From: Acidisarcina polymorpha
Lineage (GTDB): Bacteria > Acidobacteriota > Terriglobia > Terriglobales > Acidobacteriaceae
Direction: 5' to 3'
NCBI RefSeq assembly: GCF_003330725.1
Contig: NZ_CP030840.1
Location: 3,906,001-3,970,000, forward strand
DNA: 64,000 nt
Shown: positions 34,553 through 42,614 of the stretch, one piece after another
How the letters are laid out: each line of letters starts with the position of its first letter
Position numbering within the stretch: position 1 is the first letter of the stretch
Position numbers and translations under genes: made by a program
The notes under the pieces: model-generated
What the model was told of the DNA's origin: nothing
What the model saw: the letters and a program-made list of their open reading frames with translations, nothing else
Database searches by the model: none

Positions 34553-35221
34553 ATGAAGATCAATTACCTCCAAGTCGCGCTCCTGGTTGGGGCCTTAACT
34601 CTGCCTCGGATCTTTGCCGATGCAGCAAAGGACCCGGCACGTTCGACCGGTCAGCAAACTCTTTCACCTACGTTCAATCAGCGGCTCGCATCCGCCCGGC
34701 TCGCCTACTTTCAAGATCTCGAGGGCGATCATGCCGCGCACTTGCAAGCGAGGCAACAATTTGCCGCGCTCGCCAGTGAACGGCCCAATGATGCCGTAGT
34801 CGAGGCCTATATCGGCAGCCTCGATCTGCTTGACGCGGCCCGCACCTGGGCTTTCTGGAATAAGCATGTGCTGTCTCAGCAAGGATTGCATGAACTTGAC
34901 CAGGCGGTCGATCAAGACTCCACCAATCTGGAGGTCCGGTTTATCCGCGCTGCTACGACCTGGCATCTTCCCTTCTTCTTTCACCGCCGGGAGCAAGCTG
35001 AAAGCGACTTTGCCTTTATCGCTCCGCGCGCTGCCCAGGCAGTCGCCAACGGAAGCTTGCCCCCGCAACTCGGTGCGGCCGCGCTCGATTATTACGGCCA
35101 GGTACTCAGCGATAAGAGTGACGCTGCCGCCGCCCGTAACGCCTTTGAAGCGGCGGTCCGTCTTGACGGGTCAAGTCCCGGGGGCAAAGACGCGTCACGA
35201 CGATTGAAGCAGACCGACTGA
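34553..35221 (+). CDS. Small secreted TPR-like protein after the carotenoid genes
   Basis: A 222-residue protein with a signal peptide (MKINYLQVALLVGALTLPRIFA) and helical, TPR-like repeats (HAAHLQARQQFAALASERPNDAVVEAYIGSL, GLHELDQAVDQDSTNLEVRFIRAATTW, AAARNAFEAAVRLDGSSPG). Such repeats usually bind other proteins. I do not recognise a named family. It follows the glycosyltransferase by 61 nt in the same direction and may be the last gene of the carotenoid transcript. It converges on the OPT transporter gene with only five bases between stop codons. Confidence 0.65.
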   Translation: MKINYLQVALLVGALTLPRIFADAAKDPARSTGQQTLSPTFNQRLASARLAYFQDLEGDHAAHLQARQQFAALASERPNDAVVEAYIGSLDLLDAARTWAFWNKHVLSQQGLHELDQAVDQDSTNLEVRFIRAATTWHLPFFFHRREQAESDFAFIAPRAAQAVANGSLPPQLGAAALDYYGQVLSDKSDAAAARNAFEAAVRLDGSSPGGKDASRRLKQTD

Positions 35222-35226
35222 TGGAA

Positions 35227-37413
35227 TCAGGATTCGCTGTCGTTCAACGGCTTTTTCGCGAAGTAGTACAGCGAAAAAGCCAGCATCACGAACATGATCA
35301 CAGACACCCAATCATGAAAGAGGAAGGTTTTCGGGAACTTCAATATGTCCGTATGTCCGGTGGCAGCTTCATAGAGTTTCAAGGCGACACCTAAGAGGCC
35401 GACGATTCCGCCAGCGGCAATAAGGCCGCTCGCGTAGAGTGAACCCGGGCTGATTTCACTCTCGGTACTTCCGCCTCCAGCCTTAGCGACGGCGCGATCG
35501 ACCATCCAGCGGACGATCCCACCGACGAAGATTGCCAATGTGGTGGCGATGGAGAGATAAGCGCCTACCGCAAACGATAGTGAACGAATGCCCAGCAGTT
35601 CGACTACGATCACCAGAAAGACCCCAAGGAGGACCAGCCCCCAAGGTAGTTTTCGAGTGAGAATGCCGTTGATCACTGTAGCCATCAACCGCGCCTGCGG
35701 GGCCGCGGCCTTTTCACTGCCGATGCCTTGCACCCACTGCACTTCAATTCTGCCGGTTGCCGGATTGTAGAGGTACTTACCGTCGGCTAACTCTGGAGAG
35801 CCTAACGCGTTCAGTAAGACATAGTTGCTGCCTTGCAGTGCGGCCGAGGAACTGCTTCCGGCAATGCGAAAAGACCTGCGGGTGAAGGTCCCCTGGTCCC
35901 GCACTCCCGAATGGCTCGCGTTGAGGTTCCATGCTTGTGAGGTCGCATGAAACTCCTCCAGTCCTTTATTCATCGCGTTCAGTGTAAGGCCGATGACAAC
36001 GGTGGAGACGACCACGCCGATCATCAGGGCGACTTGTTGCTTCCAGGGAGTTGCGCCAATAAGAAACCCCGTCTTCAAGTCTTGCGAGGTGTCGCCAGAG
36101 TTCGATGCGGCGATGCATACCACCCCGCCTATGGTGATCGCGAGTGCGCCAAATGCGGGGGCCGTCCAACCTTTTACCAGGAAGATCGCCGAGGTGGCCA
36201 TCAGCGTGGCGATCGTCATACCCGAAACCGGACTTGCGGAGCTGCCGATCAGCCCTACGATCCGCGACGAGACGGTAACAAATAGAAATCCAAAGATCAC
36301 TACCAGCAAGGAGGCGGCAAGATTCGCGAGCAAACCAACCTGTGCTCCCGGTACCGGCTTGAAGGTAAGGAAGAGAAACATGATCAATACCAGGAGCGCG
36401 GAACCGCCAACCACAACGCTCATCGGCAAATCATCTTCGGTACGCAAGGCGGCCGTCTTGCCAGCCTTGCTCCTCATGGTCTTCAATCCTGAGCGCAGCG
36501 CATTGAAGATGGTCGGCAGCGTCTTCAGCAGAGTGATCAAGCCTGCCGCAGCTACGGCGCCGGCACCCATCGGCCTGATATAAGTCGACCAGAGTTCACT
36601 AGGGGACATCGCTGCAATCGGCTTCGTCGCCGGGTAGAGGGGCAGTGTATAGTGCGACCCGAAGAAGTAAATCGCGGGCATCAGCACCAGCCAAGAAAAG
36701 ACGCCGCCTGCGAAGATCACGCCCGCCACTCGCGGTCCGATGATGTAGCCGACGCCCAGGTATTCAGGAGTGGCATCGGCGCGGATGGCAGCACCCTTCA
36801 TAACGTGCTGCGGCCCAAAGTCCGGCTGCCAGTCCGGAGTGCCGGGCCACGCCCCGAGCAGATTTTCGTTCTGAAAAAGCGTGTAGATGCCGCCGAGTCC
36901 CAGCCCGAGGAAGACGCGGCCGGCAAAAGAGCCGCCACGCTCGCCCGCAAGCAACACATCGGCGCACGCTGTGCCTTCCGGGTAAGTAAGGTGTCCATGC
37001 TCCTCGACGATCAACTGTCGCCGCAGCGGGATCATGAATAGCACACCCAGCCAGCCGCCGATCAGAGCCAGCAAGAAGATGCGCGAATATTCCAGATCGA
37101 AGCCCAGAAAGACCAGCGCCGGCAGGGTAAAGATCACGCCGGAGGCGATCGATTGGCCGGCATTGCCGGTGGTCTGGACGATATTGTTTTCCAGGATCGA
37201 AGCCCGGCCCAGGGCTCGCAGCACGCTGATCGAGAGCACGGATATGGGGATGGAAGCAGCCACCGTCAACCCGGCCCGCAAGCCGACATACACGGTCACA
37301 GCGCCAAAGAGGATACCGAAGAGCGAGCCCAGCAGGATCGCGCGAAAGGTAAATTCCGGCCGCGTTTCGCTGGCCGGAATAAAGGGTTCGAAGGCTGCGG
37401 GGCGTTCGGGCAT
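35227..37413 (-). CDS. OPT-family oligopeptide transporter
   Basis: A 728-residue inner-membrane transporter with about fifteen hydrophobic segments. The N-terminal region RAILLGSLFGILFGAVTVYVGLRAGLTVAASIPISVLS and ILENNIVQTTGNAGQSIASGVIFTLPAL is the signature of the prokaryotic OPT family, which takes up small peptides or metal-chelate compounds by proton symport. A soluble loop lies around residues 480-570. GGAGG sits seven bases before the ATG. The substrate cannot be inferred; the nearest genes on either side are on the other strand and unrelated, so it is probably transcribed alone. Confidence 0.88.
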   Translation of the reverse strand: MPERPAAFEPFIPASETRPEFTFRAILLGSLFGILFGAVTVYVGLRAGLTVAASIPISVLSISVLRALGRASILENNIVQTTGNAGQSIASGVIFTLPALVFLGFDLEYSRIFLLALIGGWLGVLFMIPLRRQLIVEEHGHLTYPEGTACADVLLAGERGGSFAGRVFLGLGLGGIYTLFQNENLLGAWPGTPDWQPDFGPQHVMKGAAIRADATPEYLGVGYIIGPRVAGVIFAGGVFSWLVLMPAIYFFGSHYTLPLYPATKPIAAMSPSELWSTYIRPMGAGAVAAAGLITLLKTLPTIFNALRSGLKTMRSKAGKTAALRTEDDLPMSVVVGGSALLVLIMFLFLTFKPVPGAQVGLLANLAASLLVVIFGFLFVTVSSRIVGLIGSSASPVSGMTIATLMATSAIFLVKGWTAPAFGALAITIGGVVCIAASNSGDTSQDLKTGFLIGATPWKQQVALMIGVVVSTVVIGLTLNAMNKGLEEFHATSQAWNLNASHSGVRDQGTFTRRSFRIAGSSSSAALQGSNYVLLNALGSPELADGKYLYNPATGRIEVQWVQGIGSEKAAAPQARLMATVINGILTRKLPWGLVLLGVFLVIVVELLGIRSLSFAVGAYLSIATTLAIFVGGIVRWMVDRAVAKAGGGSTESEISPGSLYASGLIAAGGIVGLLGVALKLYEAATGHTDILKFPKTFLFHDWVSVIMFVMLAFSLYYFAKKPLNDSES

Positions 37414-37510
37414 TCAGGAACCTCCATGGTAGAGAAGCTTCATATTAGAGGAAGTCGTCAGCGATGTGGAGGGCTCTTGCTCGAAGAAGTGCCATGTCCG
37501 TCGCTCATCC

Positions 37511-37540
37511 TTGCTTGGCGGGGTACACTAGCACGATAAT
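37511..37540 (+). promoter_or_regulatory. Predicted promoter of the toxin-antitoxin operon
   Basis: TTGCTT at 37511-37516 and GATAAT at 37535-37540, 18 bases apart, resemble a sigma-70-type promoter 35 bases before the antitoxin gene. The -10 hexamer lies between the two TAGCACG copies of the operator region, which suits autorepression. Confidence 0.5.
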
Positions 37541-37566
37541 ACGTGTAGCACGTGGCGCACGTGCTA
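37529..37566. promoter_or_regulatory. Operator palindrome for the antitoxin
   Basis: A perfect 9-bp inverted repeat, TAGCACGTG-GCG-CACGTGCTA, spans 37546-37566, ending eight bases before the antitoxin ATG. A third half-site TAGCACG occurs in direct orientation at 37529-37535. Inverted plus direct half-sites overlapping the predicted -10 are the usual layout for autoregulation by ribbon-helix-helix antitoxins. Confidence 0.7.
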
Positions 37567-37574
37567 GGTAAACA

Positions 37575-37829
37575 ATGGCAATCCTCGGTGCAGATAGCAG
37601 GCAAAACCTGACGATCAAGCTCGCAAAGGGCACCATCCAGAAGGTGAAGGTCCTGGCTGCTCGCCGTTCTACGTCTATCAGCAAGCTGGTGGCAGAGCAG
37701 ATCGAATCCCTGGTCGGCGAGGATGACGCCTATGAACAGGCTACGCGGGAAGCGCTGGCTTCGATGAAAAAGGGGTTCCACCTGGGCGGCAAGCACAAGA
37801 TGAATCGGAATTCATTGCATGAGCGCTAA
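37575..37829 (+). CDS. Ribbon-helix-helix antitoxin (DUF6364/CopG-like)
   Basis: An 84-residue protein with a short beta strand (NLTIKLAKGTIQKVKVLAARR) followed by STSISKLVAEQIESLV, the pattern of a ribbon-helix-helix DNA-binding dimer. The acidic and then basic C-terminal tail should wrap and neutralise the toxin encoded next. The gene overlaps the toxin gene by 11 nt, and the upstream palindrome is a likely binding site for the dimer. Assignment rests on size, pattern, linkage to a PIN-domain gene and the operator. Confidence 0.78.
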   Translation: MAILGADSRQNLTIKLAKGTIQKVKVLAARRSTSISKLVAEQIESLVGEDDAYEQATREALASMKKGFHLGGKHKMNRNSLHER

Positions 37830-38244
37830 GACCTTTGTCGACACCAACCTTTTGGTGTATGCGTACGATGTAGACGCAGGAAGCAAGCAGGAAAGGGCCA
37901 TCGATGTCCTGACAGAACTCTGGCGAAGCCGGGAGGGACGCCTCAGCACCCAAGTCCTGCAAGAGTTCTATGTATCGGTGACCAGGAAGCTGACTTCTCG
38001 GCTGTCGCGAACTGCTGCTCGACGGGCTGTGGAACTCTACTCGAGCTGGAGCGTCGATATAACTCCTACCGACATAGTGGCAGCTTTCCGCATAGAAGAT
38101 GAGGCGAAGATCAGTTTCTGGGACGCGCTCATTCTCTCGTCCGCACAAAAGATCGGGGCCAGCCGCATTCTGTCAGAAGATCTGAACACAGGACAGAAGG
38201 TAGCAGGCATAGTGATTGAGAATCCCTTCTCCCAGATGGGATAA
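37819..38244 (+). CDS. PIN-domain ribonuclease toxin (VapC family)
   Basis: A 141-residue PIN-domain protein expected to cleave RNA with Mg(II)/Mn(II). The acidic active-site residues are all present: D8 (FVDTN), E49 (QVLQEF), D102 (SFWDALI) and D121 (LSEDLN), so it should be active unless neutralised. It overlaps the antitoxin gene by 11 nt, the usual arrangement of VapBC-type type II modules. Its cellular RNA target is unknown. Nothing nearby suggests a plasmid or phage origin. Confidence 0.88.
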   Translation: MSAKTFVDTNLLVYAYDVDAGSKQERAIDVLTELWRSREGRLSTQVLQEFYVSVTRKLTSRLSRTAARRAVELYSSWSVDITPTDIVAAFRIEDEAKISFWDALILSSAQKIGASRILSEDLNTGQKVAGIVIENPFSQMG

Positions 38245-38286
38245 CGCTCCACCAATCTAGCGCCGTGTGCAAGAATTACCCCATCC

Positions 38287-39411
38287 ATGAAATCGATTTT
38301 CACCCTATTTTTTGTCCTAGCGGCCGCCCACCTCGCACTGGCTCAAAAGCGCCTGGTGCTCCTTGACCAGGACGGTTCGGGGCCTGGCGGCTCGAACCAG
38401 ATGTCCATAATGGTCTTCCTGCAATCGCCCAAAGTCGAAGTGCTCGGCATCACCATGGTCACTGGCAACGCTTGGCGCGATGAGGAGGTGCAGCATACGC
38501 TGCGCATGTTGGAACTGGTTGGCCGCACCGATGTCCCCGTTGTTCCCGGGGCTGTCTTCCCCCTGGTTCGGACCGAGCAGGAGACGCGTCTTGCCTCCGC
38601 CCTCTACGGCAAGGTGGTCTGGCTGGGCGCCTGGGGACAGGGCCCTACAACGTTGCTTGAGACTTCAAGTGGCGCCGTTCCTACTACGGTCGACCACCCT
38701 ACGATTCCGAAATCAAACCCCAATGATCCTTATTTTGTCCCGGTCATGCCGGAAGGCGTACCCCACAGCAAGCCGCTTGACGAAGACGCCGTTCACTTCC
38801 TGATTCGCCAGGTCCATGCGCACCCCCACCAGGTGACCATCTATGCTGCCGGCCCGCTTACGAACATAGCTCTGGCCCTCTCGATCGACCCGCACTTTGC
38901 GGAACTCACTGAAGGCATCGTTCTCATGGGCGGCAGCCTCAATCCGCAGTCTCAAGACCCAGAATTTGCCACCAGCCCACGGCATGAGTTTAACTTCTGG
39001 TTCGATCCCGAGGCGGCCCATATTACGCTCCGCGCCGCATGGCCGCGCATCGATGTCACCACCGTCGATATCTCGATCAAGGCAATGTTCACCCAAGCCA
39101 TGCTTGACGCCATTGCCAAGTCACCCACCCCCACAGCTCAATACATCGCGAAATACTCGCAGGACCGTTACTATCTTTGGGACGAACTCGCCGCCTGCGC
39201 GTGGCTCGATCCATCGATCGTCACCAAAGAAAACCTCGTCTACATGGACGTCGACTTGAGCCACGGACCCGACTATGGAGACACTTTGACCTGGACCGAG
39301 GCGCTGAAGCCGCAGACGGGCGTACGCCTGGTTCACGCTCAAGTCGACCTGGACTTGCCGAAGTTTACCAAGATGTTCGTGGAATTGATGTCGACGCCTG
39401 CACCGAAGTAA
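38287..39411 (+). CDS. Secreted nucleoside hydrolase-family protein
   Basis: A 374-residue exported member of the inosine-uridine nucleoside N-ribohydrolase family, which splits nucleosides into base and ribose with a bound Ca(II). The signal peptide is MKSIFTLFFVLAAAHLALA. Family features include VLGITMVTGNAW, the IYAAGPLTNIALALSIDP block and a histidine/acid-rich FNFWFDPEAAHI region. The usual DTDPGxDD calcium motif at the N-terminus is changed to DQDGSGPGGSNQ: the first two Asp are kept but the paired Asp at the end is missing, so activity or metal binding may differ. No transporter for the products is adjacent. Confidence 0.82.
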   Translation: MKSIFTLFFVLAAAHLALAQKRLVLLDQDGSGPGGSNQMSIMVFLQSPKVEVLGITMVTGNAWRDEEVQHTLRMLELVGRTDVPVVPGAVFPLVRTEQETRLASALYGKVVWLGAWGQGPTTLLETSSGAVPTTVDHPTIPKSNPNDPYFVPVMPEGVPHSKPLDEDAVHFLIRQVHAHPHQVTIYAAGPLTNIALALSIDPHFAELTEGIVLMGGSLNPQSQDPEFATSPRHEFNFWFDPEAAHITLRAAWPRIDVTTVDISIKAMFTQAMLDAIAKSPTPTAQYIAKYSQDRYYLWDELAACAWLDPSIVTKENLVYMDVDLSHGPDYGDTLTWTEALKPQTGVRLVHAQVDLDLPKFTKMFVELMSTPAPK

Positions 39412-39412
39412 G

Positions 39413-39461
39413 CTCTCCGATGAAGTCGGGGAAGCTGGACTTCGGCTCTGCACTCGGAGAG
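39413..39461. terminator. Nested hairpin between convergent genes
   Basis: The 52-base gap between the convergent nucleoside hydrolase and DUF1080 genes is almost filled by a nested inverted repeat: CTCTCCGA (39413-39420) with TCGGAGAG (39454-39461), and inside it GAAGTC (39422-39427) with GACTTC (39438-39443). There is no U tract, but the position fits a bidirectional transcript end or a 3'-protective structure. Confidence 0.5.
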
Positions 39462-39463
39462 AC

Positions 39464-40285
39464 CTAGTTCAGTTCTCTGACCCAGATATTCCGGAAGCTG
39501 ATCGGTTCGCTTTTGTCTCCGTGAGCTTGTAGCTTGATCGGCGCGGTGTCGTACTTCTTGTAGAAGGGCTTGCCGATAAAAAGTGTCTCCCCTTTAAGCT
39601 CGAAGTGATTCTGCACCAGCACACCGTTGAAGAAGACGGTGACGTAGGCTGGAGTCTTTAAAGAGCCGTCGTCGTTGAATGTCGGCGCAGTCCACACCAC
39701 GTTGTAGGTCTGCCACTCCCCGGGCTTGCGATTTGGGTTCGCGAGCGGAATGCCTTGCTTATAGATGCTGCCGGCCTGACCGTTCACATAGGTCTTGTTG
39801 TTGTACGAATCGAGGATCTGCAGTTCGTATCCCGCATCTCCCGGCCCGGTAGAGGCGAGAAAAACGCCGCTATTGCCACGTGCCTGATCGCTGCCGGTGA
39901 TATTCTCTGGAATTCGCCATTCGATATGGAGCTGGTAATTCTTGAACGTCCGCTTGGTTTCGATGTTGCCGGAACCCGGCGCCTTGCTCACCGTCAGGAT
40001 TCCGTCGGAGACAGTCCATTTCGCCGGCGATTTGTCCCGGTTCGAGACCCACTCATCAAGATTCTTGCCGTCGAAAAGGATGATTGCGTCCGATGGAGGC
40101 GCCGAATCGGTAACGCCCGGCGTAACCACTGGGGGGACTGGTTCATAGACTTCCGTATCTTGGTGCTTCATCGCAGGGGTTGTTGCGGTTCCAGGTTGTT
40201 GCGCGTTCGGTTGCTGCGCAACCAGGGGAGCGACGATGGCCATCAGTGTTGCGAACGCGAGAGACTTCGAAAAGTGGATGCTCAT
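39464..40285 (-). CDS. Secreted DUF1080 (3-keto-disaccharide hydrolase-like) protein
   Basis: A 273-residue exported protein. The signal peptide (SKSLAFATLMAIVAPLVAQ) is followed by a proline-rich linker to about residue 60 and then a concanavalin-like DUF1080 domain: ILFDGKNLDEWVS, WTVSDGILTVSKAPGSGNIETK, FKNYQLHIEWRIP, RGNSGVFLAS, YELQILDSYNN and a terminal FRNIWVREL. Some members hydrolyse 3-keto-glycosides; others only bind glycans. The start was moved to the ATG at 40285 because the upstream 34 codons are not signal-like. It is transcribed toward the nucleoside hydrolase gene, with the hairpin between them. Confidence 0.85.
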   Translation of the reverse strand: MSIHFSKSLAFATLMAIVAPLVAQQPNAQQPGTATTPAMKHQDTEVYEPVPPVVTPGVTDSAPPSDAIILFDGKNLDEWVSNRDKSPAKWTVSDGILTVSKAPGSGNIETKRTFKNYQLHIEWRIPENITGSDQARGNSGVFLASTGPGDAGYELQILDSYNNKTYVNGQAGSIYKQGIPLANPNRKPGEWQTYNVVWTAPTFNDDGSLKTPAYVTVFFNGVLVQNHFELKGETLFIGKPFYKKYDTAPIKLQAHGDKSEPISFRNIWVRELN

Positions 40286-40396
40286 GATTTGCAATGAGAA
40301 TACACCCAACCGGCCGCATTCCGGCAAGGGTACAGTTAGCGATGCAAAGTCTCCCCACGGCTTGCACGGCCATGAACCGCGATTCACAGCATGATT

Positions 40397-40434
40397 CCCT
40401 TTGAAGATGAAGTCGAATCTCCATCTTCAAAGGG
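40397..40434 (-). terminator. Perfect 13-bp hairpin after the ABC exporter gene
   Basis: CCCTTTGAAGATG (40397-40409) and CATCTTCAAAGGG (40422-40434) form a perfect 13-bp stem with a 12-nt loop, eight bases past the ABC exporter stop. It probably ends that leftward transcript. The T-rich run (TTTCTT) lies on the plus-strand side only, so on the minus strand it is a strong stem without a clear U tail. Confidence 0.65.
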
Positions 40435-40441
40435 TTTCTTC

Positions 40442-42259
40442 CTAGGCATTCAACGAAACTGAGTCGCGCTCGTCATCAACAATGAACCCCATAGCCTGTC
40501 TTTCGAAGAGGCGTTTGTAAGCGCCTCCCGGTCTCAGCACGAGCTCGTCGTGGGCTCCCTCCTCAATGATTTTGCCGCGATCGAATACCAGTATGCGATC
40601 CATCATCCGCACCGTTGATAACCGGTGAGCGATGACAATGGCCGTTCGGCCGACGATCAGCCGCTCCATGGCGTCTTGAATCAGCGCTTCTGATTCTGAG
40701 TCGAGACTTGAGGTGGCCTCGTCGAGCACCAGGACGGGGGTGTTTGCCAGAAAGGCCCGCGCCAGGGCCACACGCTGACGCTCACCTCCGGAAAGCTTGA
40801 CGCCCCGCTCCCCTACGAGGGTTCCGTAGCCCTTCGGCTGGCGGAGGATAAAGTCATGAGCATTCGCAAGCCGGGCTGCCTGTTCGATCTCATGCAAGGC
40901 AGCGTCCGGATCCCCGTAGGCGATGTTTTCCGCGAGAGAACGATGGAACAGAATGGGCTCTTGAGGAACGAGCGCCAACTGGGCCCGGAGGGAGTCCTGA
41001 GCTACTCGGGAAATATCCTGACCGTCGACCAAAATCGGACCGCCGGAGACGTCGTAGAGACGATGCAAGAGCTTCACGAAAGTTGTCTTGCCGGAGCCGG
41101 AGTGTCCTACAAGCCCAACCCGTTCGCCCGCCTCTATAGAGAGAGAAAGGTCTCGGAAGAGCGGTGTGGCATGAGCTTCATATTGAAAGGTGACGCGCTC
41201 GAAGGCGATCTCCCCCTTCTTCACGGCAATCGCCGGGGCGCCGGCGCGATCGACGATCCCTAGCGATTGCGAGTGAAATTGCACCATCTCTTCCATCTCA
41301 TTGACGCTGCGTTGGAGATTAGCGACGTGCTGCCCGATGTCCCGCAGGTATCCGTGCACAATGAAGTAGCTTGTGAGCACAAAGGTCACATCGCCCGGAG
41401 TGGCTCGACCACGCCACCACAGCCATAGGGCATAGGAGGTAACGAGCGTTCGGAAGACGAGTAATACGGTCGTTTGCAGGCTGCCGCTGCGAGTGCCATA
41501 GACCCATGTGCGAGAGGTGCGGCTTGCCCACTTATTCAAGAATTGCAACAGGCGCTGATCTTCCCGTTTCTCCGCGCCGAATGCCTTGACTACGGCGTTG
41601 CAGGTGATGGCATCCGCCATAGCGCCGCCGACATGCGTATCTTGCGCATTGGATAGACGTGCTGCGGGAGCCACATAGCCGAGCGATAACGCGACCGAGA
41701 CGCCGACGTAGAGTGTTGCTCCTAGAGCGACGATCAGACCCATGATCGGCCAGTGAAGTCCCAGCAACAAGGAGGATCCGGCAAGCACCAGCAAGGCAGG
41801 CAGGAGCGCCAGCAACAGAGTATCGTCCATCAAGTCGACCGCCCACATGCCACGGGTAATGCGGCGCACAATGGAGCCGGCAAAATTATTCGCATGCCAA
41901 TCAGTGGAAAAACGCTGGACCCGCCAGAAGGCATCACTGGAAATGCGGGACATGAGCCGGACGGTCAACCGGACGATGCCGAGCATAGCTCCATGCCGTG
42001 CCGCCATCAGGACTGCGCCCAAGAGGGCCATCATTGCAATCGCCTGCGTTGCAATGGGGAGCGCCTGCTCGCGTACTCCGCCGGATGCTGCAATGGCATC
42101 AACCAATCTCCCCGAAAAGACGGGCAAGAACAAATCGGCGACCGTCGCCACGGTCATACTAAGAGCGACTCCGGAGACGACCATCGCCTCCCGCCGCCAG
42201 TGGCGGAACAGGAAAGCCAGGACCTCACGAAACGCATTCTTTCTCGATGTTTTTCTCAT
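40442..42259 (-). CDS. ABC exporter, fused permease and ATPase
   Basis: A 605-residue half-transporter of the exporter (ABCB/MsbA-like) type that should work as a homodimer in the inner membrane. Six hydrophobic segments cover residues 20-320; the nucleotide-binding domain has Walker A GHSGSGKTT, signature LSGGERQRVA, Walker B VLVLDEATSSLD and the switch His in IAHRLST. There is no N-terminal C39 peptidase. It lies 155 nt downstream of a 25-codon ORF that has its own promoter and ribosome-binding site. The cargo could be a lipid, drug or peptide. No MFP or outer-membrane partner is adjacent. Confidence 0.9.
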   Translation of the reverse strand: MRKTSRKNAFREVLAFLFRHWRREAMVVSGVALSMTVATVADLFLPVFSGRLVDAIAASGGVREQALPIATQAIAMMALLGAVLMAARHGAMLGIVRLTVRLMSRISSDAFWRVQRFSTDWHANNFAGSIVRRITRGMWAVDLMDDTLLLALLPALLVLAGSSLLLGLHWPIMGLIVALGATLYVGVSVALSLGYVAPAARLSNAQDTHVGGAMADAITCNAVVKAFGAEKREDQRLLQFLNKWASRTSRTWVYGTRSGSLQTTVLLVFRTLVTSYALWLWWRGRATPGDVTFVLTSYFIVHGYLRDIGQHVANLQRSVNEMEEMVQFHSQSLGIVDRAGAPAIAVKKGEIAFERVTFQYEAHATPLFRDLSLSIEAGERVGLVGHSGSGKTTFVKLLHRLYDVSGGPILVDGQDISRVAQDSLRAQLALVPQEPILFHRSLAENIAYGDPDAALHEIEQAARLANAHDFILRQPKGYGTLVGERGVKLSGGERQRVALARAFLANTPVLVLDEATSSLDSESEALIQDAMERLIVGRTAIVIAHRLSTVRMMDRILVFDRGKIIEEGAHDELVLRPGGAYKRLFERQAMGFIVDDERDSVSLNA

Positions 42260-42414
42260 GAATTACTCACGCTCAATTCAGGTGAAAGGCCAAGGAGATC
42301 GCTTGGCGATCAAGGCCGTTTGCCGCGCATTCGCGATATCTTGCCAGACAGGTACACTGCCGCAGGAGATCCAGAGGGTGGGTCCCGAGACCTGCAACCC
42401 CGGAGCGAAGTGAG

Positions 42415-42492
42415 CTAGCTGAGCTTGGCGCCTGGCAGGAAGTCGGACCGATGGGTTCGTGGATCGCGAGAGCTAATCGGGTGATTCTTCAT
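42415..42492 (-). CDS. 25-codon ORF in the leader of the ABC exporter gene
   Basis: A short ORF with strong expression signals: AAGGA lies about seven bases before the ATG and a TTGAAA/TACACT promoter lies a further 30-60 bases upstream. The peptide begins MKNHPISSRDPRTHR and ends SDFLPGAKLS; it is basic and hydrophilic, with no Cys, no signal peptide and no membrane segment. It could be an exported or processed peptide, a regulatory leader peptide for the exporter, or a chance ORF in a long 5' leader. No modification enzyme is adjacent. I do not recognise a family. Confidence 0.45.
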   Translation of the reverse strand: MKNHPISSRDPRTHRSDFLPGAKLS

Positions 42493-42524
42493 CGGAGCTT
42501 CCTTTCGGCAAAGTGAGTGAGAAA

Positions 42525-42552
42525 AGTGTATCAAACTTTCCGAATTTTTCAA
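42525..42552 (-). promoter_or_regulatory. Promoter for the 25-codon ORF and ABC exporter
   Basis: On the minus strand TTGAAA (42547-42552) and TACACT (42525-42530) are separated by 16 bases and preceded by TGA just before the -10, a good sigma-70-type match. The start site would be near 42518, giving a leader of about 260 nt before the exporter gene. Confidence 0.6.
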
Positions 42553-42614
42553 CGTGCAAGAGAGCGAGGGGCCCAGCGGTACGGCGCGCGTCGATTTGAT
42601 CAGCCTTCTTTTTA

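Noticed and set aside
37511-38244. Toxin-antitoxin pair as part of a mobile element
   Set aside because: No integrase, transposase, tRNA gene or flanking direct repeats were found around it.
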